64,000 nt of DNA from contig MEOH01000020.1 of NCBI GenBank assembly GCA_001769535.1, positions 22,160 through 86,159 on the forward strand, given 5' to 3'. The notes under the pieces were generated by a model that saw only the letters and a list, made by a program, of their open reading frames with translations, was not told the origin of the DNA and searched no databases. The DNA is from Bacteroidetes bacterium GWF2_38_335. GTDB taxonomy: Bacteria; Bacteroidota; Bacteroidia; Bacteroidales; GWF2-38-335. Position 1 is the first letter of the stretch. Each line of letters starts with the position of its first letter. Shown piece by piece: positions 17,397 through 26,217 of the stretch. Made by a program: the position numbers and the translations under genes.

Positions 17397-18218
17397 ATGG
17401 GATTATTTAATAATTTATTCGGAAAAAAACTACCTGTTGAAACTCCACTGGATAAAGTTCAGGATACAGTTTCTTCAGCTAAGGAAGTAATAAAAACTGA
17501 TATACAAAAAGAAGTAAATATGAGCAATAAAGTTAAATTTATAATTGATGGAAAGGAATGCACAGCAGAAAAAGGCATGATGCTTGTTGATGCTGCCGCC
17601 GAAAACGGTGTTTATATTCCTGTTTTATGTCATATGAAAGGCATGATCCCAGCAGGATCTTGCAGAGTATGTACATGTAAAATCAATGGTAGAAATATGG
17701 CTGGCTGTACTACTCCCGTTGATGAAGGCATGAAAATTGAAAATGACACTCCCGAACTGACCGAACTCAGAAAAACTATCGTTGAAGTTCTGTTCGTTGA
17801 AGGTAACCATTTCTGCCCTGCTTGCGAAAAGAGCGGAAACTGCGAACTGCAGGCTCTTGGATACAAATACCAGATGATGGTTCCACGTTTCCCGTACTCA
17901 TTCCCTCCAAAAGCAGTGGAAGCCGGTGCAGGAAAAATTTACCTGGACAGAAACAGATGTATCATGTGCAAAAAATGCATCCGCACTGTTCATGTTGATG
18001 GTAAAAACGTATTTGCATTCAGAGGAAGAGGCGCCCATCTGGAAATCAACATCGACAAAACTCTTGCTGCTAAACTGACCGATAAACAGGCTCAGGAAGC
18101 TATGGATGTTTGTCCTGTTGGATCTATCCTTAGAAAAGAAAAAGGATTCGATGAGCCAATTGGTACTCGTAAATACGATAAACACCAAATCGGTAGTGAA
18201 ATTGAAAAAGTTTCTTAA
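17397..18218 (+). CDS. hoxU: NAD-reducing hydrogenase small diaphorase subunit, NuoG-N-terminal-like
   Basis: HoxU carries electrons from HoxF to HoxYH through iron-sulfur clusters. Ligand sets are visible (273-residue numbering): [2Fe-2S] Cys78, Cys89, Cys92, Cys104; [4Fe-4S] His138, Cys140, Cys143, Cys149; and a ferredoxin-type set Cys188, Cys191, Cys194, Cys239. The start at 17397 gives a 41-residue leader rich in Lys/Val/Glu before MSNKVKFIIDGK; the internal ATG at 17520 would give the canonical length. The upstream ATG lies 10 bases after hoxF, the internal one would leave a 133-base gap, so both are open. Confidence for the family is high, for the start lower. Confidence 0.9.
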   Translation: MGLFNNLFGKKLPVETPLDKVQDTVSSAKEVIKTDIQKEVNMSNKVKFIIDGKECTAEKGMMLVDAAAENGVYIPVLCHMKGMIPAGSCRVCTCKINGRNMAGCTTPVDEGMKIENDTPELTELRKTIVEVLFVEGNHFCPACEKSGNCELQALGYKYQMMVPRFPYSFPPKAVEAGAGKIYLDRNRCIMCKKCIRTVHVDGKNVFAFRGRGAHLEINIDKTLAAKLTDKQAQEAMDVCPVGSILRKEKGFDEPIGTRKYDKHQIGSEIEKVS

Positions 18219-18230
18219 TTTAAAATTAAT

Positions 18231-18236
18231 GGAGGT
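18231..18236 (+). promoter_or_regulatory. strong Shine-Dalgarno for hoxY (GGAGGT)
   Basis: The GGAGGT at 18231-18236 is 8 nt from the hoxY ATG. Together with AAGGAG for hoxH at 18796-18801 (7 nt from its ATG) these are near-ideal sites, unusual for Bacteroidota, which mostly lack SD sequences. Confidence 0.75.
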
Positions 18237-18244
18237 ATAATATA

Positions 18245-18793
18245 ATGAGTAAACCAGTAGTAGCAACAGCTTCATTAGCCGGATGTTTCGGTTGTCATAT
18301 GTCGATCCTCGATATTGACGACAGAATTTTACAACTCGTTGAGTTGGTTGAATTCAACAAATCACCGATTGATGACATTAAGACTTTCACCAAAATGTGC
18401 GATGTTGGTATCATCGAAGGTGGATGTTGCAACAGCGAAAACGTTGAAAATCTTCTCGCTTTCAGGAAAAATTGTAAGATATTGATCTCTCTTGGCGAAT
18501 GTGCTATCATGGGCGGACTGCCTGCATTGAGAAACGGAATTCCCGTTGAAGAATGCATCAACGAAGCTTATTGTGACGGCCCAACTGTAAGTCTGAACAA
18601 AGAAAGAATTCTTCCCAATGACGATGAACTTCCAATGATTTTGGACAAAGTTTATCCATTGCATGAAATCGTTAAGATCGATTATTATCTGCCAGGATGC
18701 CCACCAAGAGCCGACCTTATCTGGAATGCACTTGTAGCATTATTAACCGGTAGTAAAATGGATTTACCTTACGAAGTTGTTAAATTTGATTAA
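18245..18793 (+). CDS. hoxY: NAD-reducing hydrogenase small subunit
   Basis: HoxY carries the cluster proximal to the active site. The 182-residue protein is the short form typical of bidirectional group 3d hydrogenases. It keeps the four expected ligands of the proximal [4Fe-4S] cluster: Cys14 and Cys17 (GCFGC), Cys86 (GECAIMGG) and Cys152 (PGCPPRAD). It has no signal peptide, so the enzyme is cytoplasmic. The gene lies 26 bases after hoxU and 15 bases before hoxH, with its own strong ribosome binding site. Confidence 0.95.
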   Translation: MSKPVVATASLAGCFGCHMSILDIDDRILQLVELVEFNKSPIDDIKTFTKMCDVGIIEGGCCNSENVENLLAFRKNCKILISLGECAIMGGLPALRNGIPVEECINEAYCDGPTVSLNKERILPNDDELPMILDKVYPLHEIVKIDYYLPGCPPRADLIWNALVALLTGSKMDLPYEVVKFD

Positions 18794-18808
18794 GAAAGGA
18801 GTAGAACA

Positions 18809-20266
18809 ATGGCACAAAAAATCACTATAGAACCTGTAACCAGAGTCGAAGGACATGGTAAAGTTACCATTCATCTTGATGATCAGGGTAACGTTCAGCA
18901 GAGCAGGCTGCACATCGTTGAATTCCGCGGTTTCGAGAGATTCGTGCAGGGCAGACCATACTGGGAAGCTCCCGTTCTCGTTCAGCGTCTTTGCGGAATT
19001 TGCCCGGTAAGTCACCATCTGGCTGCAGCAAAAGCGTTAGATGTTATCGTTGGCGCAGGAACCGGTCATGGTTTAACACCCACCGGCGAAAAAATGAGAA
19101 GATTAATGCATTACGGACAAATGTTCCAGTCTCATGCATTGCATTTCTTCCACCTGGCAGCTCCCGATTTATTATTCGGTTATGATGCTAACCCGGCAAT
19201 CAGAAACGTAATCGGTTTGATTATTACCCCCGAGTATAAAGACCTCGCCGTTCAGGCAGTTCTTATGAGAAAATTCGGACAGGAAATCATCCGCGCTACA
19301 GCAGGTAAGAAAATCCACGGAACTGGTGCAATACCCGGCGGTATCAACAAAAATCTGAGCCTGGAAGAAAAGAATGAATTCCTGAATGGTCCGGATCCAA
19401 TGAACATCGACAAGATGATCGCTTGGGCTCAGGCTTCAGTGGATTTATTGAAAGATTTCCATTCAAAGAATGCTGCATTTATTGATAATTTCTCAATGTT
19501 CCCGTCAAATCACTTATCATTGGTAAGAGAAGACGGCGCTCTGGATCTTTATCATGGTGTTTTAAAAGCAGTTGATTCTGAAGGTAACGTAATTTTCGAC
19601 GGTGTTGATTACCAGAATTACACCGATTATATCGAGGAAGAAGTAAGATCATGGTCATACATGAAATTCCCTTACATCAAATCACTGGGCAAAGAAAAAG
19701 GATGGTACCGCGTTGGTCCGTTAGCACGTTTAAATACTGCTAAATTCATCCCAACCCCAATGGCTCAGAAAGAATTCGAAATTTACAAAGCTTATACCAA
19801 TGGCAAACCAAACAACATGTGTATGCACAATCATTGGGCACGTTTGATCGAATTGCTGCACTCTGCAGAAATGATTAAATTATTGCTGAATGATCCCGAT
19901 CTCATGAAGAATGATTTGGTTACCAAAGGCAAAAAAGTTTCAAAAGGTGTTGGCTTAATCGAAGCTCCTAGAGGAACCCTCTTCCATCATTATGAAATCA
20001 ATGAAAACGACCAGATTACAAAAGCTAACCTTATTGTTTCTACAACAAACAATAACCAGCCAATGAACGAATCTGTTAATTTCATTGCAAAGAAAATGAT
20101 GAACGGTCAGAAAGAAATCACTGAACCTATGATGAATGCAGTTGAAATAGGTATCAGGGCTTATGACCCATGCTTGAGCTGTGCAACCCACGCTTTAGGC
20201 AAAATGCCACTGGAAATTTCATTGTACAATGAAAACGACCAGTTACTTGACAGAATGAAGAAGTAG
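18809..20266 (+). CDS. hoxH: NAD-reducing hydrogenase large subunit ([NiFe] site)
   Basis: HoxH holds the Ni-Fe active site that splits or makes H2. The 485-residue protein has both ligand motifs: RLCGICPVSHH (Cys62, Cys65) and DPCLSCATH (Cys455, Cys458, His461). The 24 residues after His461 are the C-terminal tail that a maturation protease (HoxW type) removes after Ni insertion. The protease and the hyp genes are not in the window. FUYH without HoxE matches the soluble NAD-reducing enzyme, group 3d. It is the last gene of the operon, followed by a terminator. Confidence 0.95.
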   Translation: MAQKITIEPVTRVEGHGKVTIHLDDQGNVQQSRLHIVEFRGFERFVQGRPYWEAPVLVQRLCGICPVSHHLAAAKALDVIVGAGTGHGLTPTGEKMRRLMHYGQMFQSHALHFFHLAAPDLLFGYDANPAIRNVIGLIITPEYKDLAVQAVLMRKFGQEIIRATAGKKIHGTGAIPGGINKNLSLEEKNEFLNGPDPMNIDKMIAWAQASVDLLKDFHSKNAAFIDNFSMFPSNHLSLVREDGALDLYHGVLKAVDSEGNVIFDGVDYQNYTDYIEEEVRSWSYMKFPYIKSLGKEKGWYRVGPLARLNTAKFIPTPMAQKEFEIYKAYTNGKPNNMCMHNHWARLIELLHSAEMIKLLLNDPDLMKNDLVTKGKKVSKGVGLIEAPRGTLFHHYEINENDQITKANLIVSTTNNNQPMNESVNFIAKKMMNGQKEITEPMMNAVEIGIRAYDPCLSCATHALGKMPLEISLYNENDQLLDRMKK

Positions 20267-20291
20267 TTCTTTATAAAATCAAATCTAAAAA

Positions 20292-20312
20292 CCCCATTGA
20301 ATTTCAATGGGG
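20292..20312 (+). terminator. rho-independent terminator of the hox operon
   Basis: CCCCATTGAA and TTCAATGGGG form a perfect 10-bp stem with a one-base centre and T6 tract, 26 bp after the hoxH stop. Confidence 0.9.
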
Positions 20313-20350
20313 TTTTTTATTTCTTAAAATGCTAAAAAAGTTCCGATAAA

Positions 20351-21274
20351 TTACTCCCAATCGCAATAAATAAGATCCTCGCTAAAACAATAAGAACCTA
20401 ATGATATGTCTTTTGATCCATATTCACTAAGATCAGTAGCCTTTAATATGTAGTTGTAATCACTGTATCCGGATAACACGTAATTTAAATCACTGCGATA
20501 GGATGGGGTTGACCATTCTCCGTAGTCTTTTTCAGTATCAGATATACCGGTGTAATCTGAATAAAATTCAAGACGAATATATTCCTTTGAATCAGAGTAA
20601 TTATTGAAGGCCAAAACAAAATCCCTGTAGTTTGAGGAAAAATCAACATAGGCCATTCTGCTGTGTGTGGAAAAAAATTCTAAAGTAACGTCGGTTCCAT
20701 ATGGTTTTATTATAAGTTTTTCGTGATAATCGTAATCTGCCACATCATAATATCGCATGACATATGCCAGATCCAAATCTTTTGAAATGGATGCTGATAA
20801 TATTGTATTATATGGAAAATAAGGAACATTATAGAAAGTCAAATCGCGCACATTTAATTCAGGACCATAGTAAAAAAGTTCATTCTCAATAAGCATGTAC
20901 AAACTGCTTCCGTCTTCACTCCAATCCATTTGAGTTATGTTTGTAAACTCAGTTAACTCGTCGATAACATTTCCACTAAAATCAATTATTACAGGGTAAT
21001 TATCTTCTTTCAGATAGGCTATTTTATTGCCGTTTTTACTAATCTGAACATTTGTTTTTTCAATTAGCGGAGTATTTGTTAACCTGATGGGCGCATTGTC
21101 AATATCTGTAAAATAATAAATGTCGTTTTCTGAAATGTATGCTATGTAATCCAATCCTTCATTTAAGTTTTGTAAATAATTATCAACTTCTGCCTGAGAA
21201 AGAAAGGGACTTTCACTTTTCTTGCATGAAGAAAAAAGGATAAAAAGGGCAAATATTATAGTGATAGCTTTCAT
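20351..21274 (-). CDS. TolB-like beta-propeller lipoprotein
   Basis: The 307-residue protein has a lipoprotein signal (LFSSC lipobox, then CKKSES). Repeated strands of the type ISKNGNKIAYL and WSEDGSSLYML suggest a TolB/PD40-like propeller, with very high Tyr and Asp content. The beta-barrel gene lies 8 bases upstream in the same orientation, so both probably form an envelope pair. Role unknown. Confidence 0.7.
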   Translation of the reverse strand: MKAITIIFALFILFSSCKKSESPFLSQAEVDNYLQNLNEGLDYIAYISENDIYYFTDIDNAPIRLTNTPLIEKTNVQISKNGNKIAYLKEDNYPVIIDFSGNVIDELTEFTNITQMDWSEDGSSLYMLIENELFYYGPELNVRDLTFYNVPYFPYNTILSASISKDLDLAYVMRYYDVADYDYHEKLIIKPYGTDVTLEFFSTHSRMAYVDFSSNYRDFVLAFNNYSDSKEYIRLEFYSDYTGISDTEKDYGEWSTPSYRSDLNYVLSGYSDYNYILKATDLSEYGSKDISLGSYCFSEDLIYCDWE

Positions 21275-21282
21275 AAAGAAAT

Positions 21283-21927
21283 TTAATTAAATCGGTAATG
21301 AATACCGTAGTTTATTGTTGTGAAATAATTTATTGAACCGCCATCGGGATGGTATATGAACATATTATCATCAAGATCTCCAAGAAAAACATAGACATTA
21401 TATATTGCCTGTAATGAAACTCCAAAATTTTCAGTAATGTTTATATTTACTCCGGCATTTGGACACAAAGCCAAATCTGTTCCAAAGGTTGTTCCATCAG
21501 TAATTGTTTCATCTTTTGAATAATAATCATATCCTGTGTAAAAAAAACCACCATGCAGTCCTATGGCTGGCTCAAATATTTCATTATCAATAAAATGTAA
21601 CTCCATTTTCATCAGGAGCTGATACATTTTGTAGTCAGAATAAGTGACATAACCAATTTCGGAATTGTCGGTTTGATAGTAAAATTTTTCTTCCTTTGGA
21701 GTGAATTTAGTCATTCCAAAGGAGCCGCCAATTCCAAATGAGGTACTTTTTTCAGCGTCGTTTAAATAAATATATGAAAAAGAATATAAGGGTGTCGGCT
21801 TATAAACCCAGTCTAATTTGTCCAGCAACTTAATAGATCCTATCCTAAAAGATATCTCATTTTGAGAGAAAGAACTATTGCAAAATATAATAAGTAAGAT
21901 AAAAATAAGCTTGTTTATTCTACACAT
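21283..21927 (-). CDS. outer-membrane beta-barrel protein, porin-like
   Basis: The 214-residue protein has a signal peptide ending in SSFSQ and amphipathic strands (ISFRIGSIK, GIGGSFGMTKF, AIGLHGGFFYTGY) with a terminal NYGIHYRFN, the aromatic end typical of small outer-membrane barrels. It is the first gene of a two-gene unit with the propeller lipoprotein. No substrate can be inferred. Confidence 0.7.
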   Translation of the reverse strand: MCRINKLIFILLIIFCNSSFSQNEISFRIGSIKLLDKLDWVYKPTPLYSFSYIYLNDAEKSTSFGIGGSFGMTKFTPKEEKFYYQTDNSEIGYVTYSDYKMYQLLMKMELHFIDNEIFEPAIGLHGGFFYTGYDYYSKDETITDGTTFGTDLALCPNAGVNINITENFGVSLQAIYNVYVFLGDLDDNMFIYHPDGGSINYFTTINYGIHYRFN

Positions 21928-21998
21928 AACTTTAAAAATAAAATTTTGGTCAATTTAGCCTCATTTATAAAAAAAACCAAAAAATTTAAAACAAAAAA

Positions 21999-22015
21999 AC
22001 CGGCCTTTAGCCGGT
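21999..22015 (-). terminator. terminator of ppdK
   Basis: ACCGGC and GCCGGT form a 6-bp stem with a 5-base loop and A/T-runs on both sides; on the minus strand it follows the ppdK stop by 24 bp and has the U-tract needed. Confidence 0.85.
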
Positions 22016-22039
22016 TTTTTCAATATTTCAGAATAATTA

Positions 22040-24760
22040 CTATCCATGTTTAATTGCAGCCTGAGCAGCAGCAAGTCTTGCGATTGGCACCCTGAAAGGT
22101 GAGCAGCTCACGTAGGACAATCCAAGTTTGTGACAGAATTCAACTGAATTGGGTTCTCCGCCATGTTCGCCACAGATACCGAGTTTGATATCAGGACGGG
22201 CTTTTCTTCCACCTTCGCAGGCAATTTTCATCAGCTGGCCAACAGTATCCTGATCAATTTGCTGGAACGGGTCAACCGGTAAAATTTTCTGATCAAGATA
22301 ATCACCTAAAAATCCTCCGATGTCATCTCTTGAGAAACCAAAGGTCATCTGAGTAAGGTCATTGGTTCCGAATGAGAAGAAAGTAGCATATTTGGCAATC
22401 TTTTCAGCAGCCAGTGCAGCTCTCGGAATTTCAATCATGGTTCCGATCATATGCGGAATTTCCTTCATGTTGTATTTGGCCAGAACTTCAGGATACACTT
22501 TTTCGAAAATCTTATACTGATGCTGTAATTCTGTTTCGATACAGGTAACAGGAATCATGATTTCGGGGAATACCTTTTTGCCTTCCTGCAACAGTTCAGC
22601 AGCAGATTCAAAAATAGCACGAATCTGCATTTCGGTGATTTCGGGGTAGGTGATGCCCAAACGAACACCGCGGTGACCCATCATCGGATTCACTTCATGC
22701 AGTTTGTTTGCTCTATCAAGGAACTGATCCATGGTGATGTTCAGAGCTTTTGAAAGTTTTATTCTTTCATCTTCGCGTTCCGGAACAAACTCATGTAATG
22801 GTGGGTCAAGGGTACGGAAAGTTACCGGGTAGCCATCCATAGCAGCCAGAGTTCCTTTGATATCTTTTTTCACGTATGGGAACAATTCATTCAGTGCAGC
22901 ACGACGTTCAGCTTCGGTCGAAGAAATAATCATCTTACGTAAATAAAACAATGGTTCTTCAGAATTTTTACCGTAAAACATATGCTCGGTTCTGAAAAGT
23001 CCGATACCTTCTGCTCCAAATGTACGTGCTTTTGCAGCATCTTCGGGAGTGTCGGCATTGGTCCTTACTTTCATTTTCTTGAATTTGTCAACGATGGTCA
23101 TGAATTTAACCAGGTTTTCATTTTCAGCAGCGCTAACTGTAGGAAGTTCGCCCTGATAAACAGTGCCTTTTGTTCCGTTTAATGAAATAACATCGCCATC
23201 GTTTAAAGTAACATCTTTCATTTTTATGGTTCTGTTACTCCAGTCAATTTTAATATCGGCAGCACCAACGATGCAACATTTTCCCCATCCGCGTGCAACC
23301 AGTGCAGCGTGTGAGGTCATACCACCGCGGGCAGTCAGGATAGCCTGAGCAGCGCGCATACCTTCGATATCTTCGGGATTTGTTTCTTCTCTGACAAGGA
23401 TCACTTTTGCTTTCGGGTCTTTTTTCACAGCTTCAACAGCATCGGCAGCTGTCAGCACAATTTTACCGAATGCACCACCCGGACCGGCAGGCAGACCTTT
23501 ACAAAGTACAGAAGCTTTTGTTTCAGCTTTTGGATCGAGGAGCGGGAAGAGGAGTTCTTCAAGCTGGGAAGGTTGAACGCGCAAAACAGCTGTTTTTTCG
23601 TCAATCATTCCGGCTGCAAGCATATCCAAAGCCATTTTCACAGCAGCGGTACCATTGCGTTTACCAACGCGGCACTGCAGCATATATAATTTTTTCTCCT
23701 GAATAGTAAATTCAATATCCAGCATATCATGATAATGTCCTTCTAATCTTTGCTGAATTGCATTTAATTGCTGATATGCTTCAGGCATAGCTGTTTCAAG
23801 TGAAGCAAGATGTTTGGTGTGTTCAGATTTTCCAACTTCATTGATTGGGTTTGGAGTCCTGATACCGGCGACCACATCTTCGCCCTGGGCATTAACAAGC
23901 CATTCGCCATAAAAGTAATTTTCTCCTGTTGCAGGGTTCCTTGTGAAAGCAACGCCGGTTGCAGAAGTATCGCCCATATTACCGAATACCATTGTCTGAA
24001 CAGTAACAGCAGTTCCCCATTCGTGAGGAATACCTTCGATTTTACGGTAGGCAATAGCGCGTTTACCGTTCCAACTCTGGAATACAGCAAAAGCAGCACC
24101 CCATAATTGTTCCATTGGATCTTCGGGGAAAGCAACGCCTAAAACTTCTTTTACTTTGTTTTTATAAGCAACAATAAGTTCTTTTAGGTCAGTTTCGGTC
24201 AAATCAGTATCACTTTTGTAACCTTTGGATTCTTTCAGATTGTGCAATAAGTGCTCGAGCTGAACTCTAACGCCTTGTCCTTCTTTAGGTTCGATTCCGG
24301 CAGCTTTTTCCATAACAACGTCAGAATACATCTGAATCAGTCGTCTTTGTGAATCATATACAAAACGGGCATTGCCTGTTTTTTTAATCAGGGCTTCGCG
24401 TGTTTCATCGTTCAGACCAACATTCAAAACAGTCTCCATCATTCCGGGCATTGATGCACGGGCGCCTGATCTAACGGACATCAGACAGGGATTTTCTTTG
24501 TCACCAAATTTTGTTCCGGTAATTTTTGCAATATGGGCAAGTCCGTTTTCAACTTCAGCTCTCAGCAGTTCCTGCAGTTTTTCTTTTCCAACAGTGTAAT
24601 ACTCGGTACAAACATCAGTGGTGATGGTGAATCCGGGAGGAACAGGAATATCCAGTAAACTCATCTCGGCAAGGTTTGCACCTTTTCCGCCAAGCAAATT
24701 CTTCATATCGGCTTTACCTTCGGCCGATTTGTCTCCAAACAAATAAACGCGTTTTGTCAT
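22040..24760 (-). CDS. ppdK: pyruvate, phosphate dikinase
   Basis: PPDK interconverts pyruvate + ATP + Pi and PEP + AMP + PPi, serving either glycolysis or gluconeogenesis in anaerobes. The 906-residue length fits. An N-terminal ATP-grasp half starts with LLGGKGANLAEM; the central swivelling domain has the phospho-histidine GGMTSHAAL (His484); the C-terminal TIM barrel has the proton-donor cysteine CGEHGGEP (Cys863) and the substrate region GHRGVRL. All key residues are present. It stands alone with its own terminator and a palindrome in its leader. Confidence 0.95.
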   Translation of the reverse strand: MTKRVYLFGDKSAEGKADMKNLLGGKGANLAEMSLLDIPVPPGFTITTDVCTEYYTVGKEKLQELLRAEVENGLAHIAKITGTKFGDKENPCLMSVRSGARASMPGMMETVLNVGLNDETREALIKKTGNARFVYDSQRRLIQMYSDVVMEKAAGIEPKEGQGVRVQLEHLLHNLKESKGYKSDTDLTETDLKELIVAYKNKVKEVLGVAFPEDPMEQLWGAAFAVFQSWNGKRAIAYRKIEGIPHEWGTAVTVQTMVFGNMGDTSATGVAFTRNPATGENYFYGEWLVNAQGEDVVAGIRTPNPINEVGKSEHTKHLASLETAMPEAYQQLNAIQQRLEGHYHDMLDIEFTIQEKKLYMLQCRVGKRNGTAAVKMALDMLAAGMIDEKTAVLRVQPSQLEELLFPLLDPKAETKASVLCKGLPAGPGGAFGKIVLTAADAVEAVKKDPKAKVILVREETNPEDIEGMRAAQAILTARGGMTSHAALVARGWGKCCIVGAADIKIDWSNRTIKMKDVTLNDGDVISLNGTKGTVYQGELPTVSAAENENLVKFMTIVDKFKKMKVRTNADTPEDAAKARTFGAEGIGLFRTEHMFYGKNSEEPLFYLRKMIISSTEAERRAALNELFPYVKKDIKGTLAAMDGYPVTFRTLDPPLHEFVPEREDERIKLSKALNITMDQFLDRANKLHEVNPMMGHRGVRLGITYPEITEMQIRAIFESAAELLQEGKKVFPEIMIPVTCIETELQHQYKIFEKVYPEVLAKYNMKEIPHMIGTMIEIPRAALAAEKIAKYATFFSFGTNDLTQMTFGFSRDDIGGFLGDYLDQKILPVDPFQQIDQDTVGQLMKIACEGGRKARPDIKLGICGEHGGEPNSVEFCHKLGLSYVSCSPFRVPIARLAAAQAAIKHG

Positions 24761-24792
24761 GTTAAAACTTGTTTTTAATTATTAATTAATAT

Positions 24793-24810
24793 CTTACAAG
24801 AATTTGTAAG
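24793..24810. promoter_or_regulatory. 18-bp perfect palindrome in the ppdK leader
   Basis: CTTACAA-GAAT-TTGTAAG (7-4-7) sits 33 bp upstream of the ppdK ATG. A weak -7-like box (CATATTTG on the minus strand, 24828-24835) lies just upstream, so the palindrome would be at about +13 to +30 of the transcript: either an operator or a leader hairpin. It is not a Rex box. Confidence 0.5.
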
Positions 24811-24967
24811 CATTTCATTTCCAATCCCAAATATGCGAATTTTTTTTCAGATTTCGTTTATATTCATAAAAGAATTGAAATAAATTAATTGCGGTTATGC
24901 AACTTTTTCTTTTGATTTGGAGTTAATAGATTATATTATTGCGAACTAATTAAAAAAAACTCCTGAT

Positions 24968-25507
24968 ATGAAAAGTCTGATAATCATAATTGTTCTGTTT
25001 TCATTGGGTTTAAAAATTTACCCTCAGAGTTGGAGAATAGTTGATCAAAGCGATTACAATATGAAATATAAACTTCCGAAAAGCTGGAATGTAGATGGTT
25101 TTGGAGCGAGTGATGACTGGGATGCCTATGGAAGCAGTGTTTGCCATTGTTCGGGAACAATAAATTTTTCGGATATTGATAGTATGCGTGTGGGAATGGT
25201 TGTATATCCATGCTTGAAAGAAGATGTTAATTCAGAGAAAAGACAGAAAGTCTGGAATTATGAATTTATTAAACAGGGGGACTTTGATACAATAAAAACA
25301 AAAAAACTGACTTTTATCCGCCAGAAATCCGATTTCGGGAATGAAGATGATTATTACAACAGCAAAGATTATGAGGCATGGCAATTAATTGCCTATAATG
25401 GGAAATTTGCTTTTGTAATTTATTTTTGGGGAAGAAATGAATCCATGAAAAGGGAAGAAAAAACGATTATTAAGATATTGGAATCGTTTATTGGTATAAA
25501 AAAGTAG
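24968..25507 (+). CDS. exported protein of unknown function
   Basis: The 179-residue protein has a signal peptide (LGLKIYPQ) and a mature domain opening YNMKYKLPKSWNVDGFG, reminiscent of PsbP-like/DUF1795-type folds in which KLP.sW/f starts a strand. It contains four cysteines (VCHCSG and YPCLKE near the middle). No catalytic motif is evident. No partner gene: it is convergent with the noncoding RNA unit downstream. Confidence 0.65.
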   Translation: MKSLIIIIVLFSLGLKIYPQSWRIVDQSDYNMKYKLPKSWNVDGFGASDDWDAYGSSVCHCSGTINFSDIDSMRVGMVVYPCLKEDVNSEKRQKVWNYEFIKQGDFDTIKTKKLTFIRQKSDFGNEDDYYNSKDYEAWQLIAYNGKFAFVIYFWGRNESMKREEKTIIKILESFIGIKK

Positions 25508-25540
25508 TCTCAAGAATATCATAAAAAAACTTTATGGTTC

Positions 25541-25611
25541 ACAAACCCCGACAAAAATGTCGAGGGTTGTTCGACTAATAATTTATAAGAGCCCGAAAAG
25601 GGCTCTTATAA
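25541..25611. repeat. two adjacent intergenic hairpins
   Basis: 25541-25570 folds as ACAA-CCC-CGACA with matching right arm and an AAAA loop. 25583-25611 is a perfect 12-bp stem (TTATAAGAGCCC/GGGCTCTTATAA) with loop GAAAA. Neither has a clean T-tract. They lie between the 3' ends of the exported-protein gene and the convergent noncoding RNA, so they could terminate either or be REP-like. Confidence 0.6.
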
Positions 25612-25623
25612 ATTAAGTCTCAC

Positions 25624-25659
25624 AAAAAAAAGGGAGCCATTCTTGACGATTGACTCCCT
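25624..25659 (-). terminator. rho-independent terminator of the large noncoding RNA
   Basis: On the minus strand, GGGAGTCA pairs with TGGCTCCC (8 bp, one U-G) across an 11-base loop, followed at once by U8 (plus-strand A-run 25624-25631). The flanking AAA/UUU extends the stem. Confidence 0.9.
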
Positions 25660-25947
25660 TTCACTTAAACAACTTTCGCTGCTCAAGTGCCAGACTTTTT
25701 CCGGACTGAACTTTATACTTTCGGCATCCTGCAAGCAGTTTGCTTCGGGTAAGTATCCGGTGTGCCGGCATTTGGTACGCAGCCTGATGATTTTATCGTT
25801 TCAGGCACCGATGTCGTTTCACGTAGGGGTTTCACGAGTTTCAGTTAACATACCTTATTCCGTTCTGCATCCACCGGCAGTGACTGACCTTCAGAATTCA
25901 ACCGAAGTCTCATTCTTTCGGGCCCGACTCATGGAGCATGATTTGCG

Positions 25948-26217
25948 GGTTCACTTTGAGTCTGTTTTCCTCCGAAAAGGTCAACAGTTCTTTTTTAGCT
26001 CTTTTGCTGTGCCACATCCTTCCTTGCGGTCGGCTGCAACACCCGGGTTCGCCTTTTGTGCCGAAACACTTAAGGTGCCACTTGCGCGGGAGTCAGATCC
26101 CATCCTGCTTCATCTGCAATGATGTAAAACTTTGGTGGTTCACTTTGTAATACGCCGATCCGAAAACCTGCGTCACTTTTTTAGCCCTGATTAATCGTCG
26201 CTCACTCCGCCTTGCGG
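25948..26217 (-). repeat. duplicated structural module inside the noncoding RNA
   Basis: Module A (26137-26217) and module B (25948-26029) share, in the same order, CCGCAAGG, GCTAAAAAAG, TTTTCGGA and CAAAGTGAACC. The two arms around TTTTCGGA differ in sequence yet pair in both: ACGC/GCGU in A (26170-26173 with 26152-26155), CUGUU/AACAG in B (25983-25987 with 25962-25966). Confidence 0.8.

Noticed and set aside
24793..24810. ppdK palindrome as a second Rex site
   Set aside because: Its arms are CTTACAA/TTGTAAG: the order of TTGT and ACAA half-sites is inverted relative to Rex (TTGTnAA...TTnACAA).
25643..26122. 159-codon open frame on the plus strand, opposite the noncoding RNA
   Set aside because: It has no protein-like pattern (Ser/Phe-rich, no domain, no signal) and lies antisense to a unit with a clear promoter and terminator on the minus strand.
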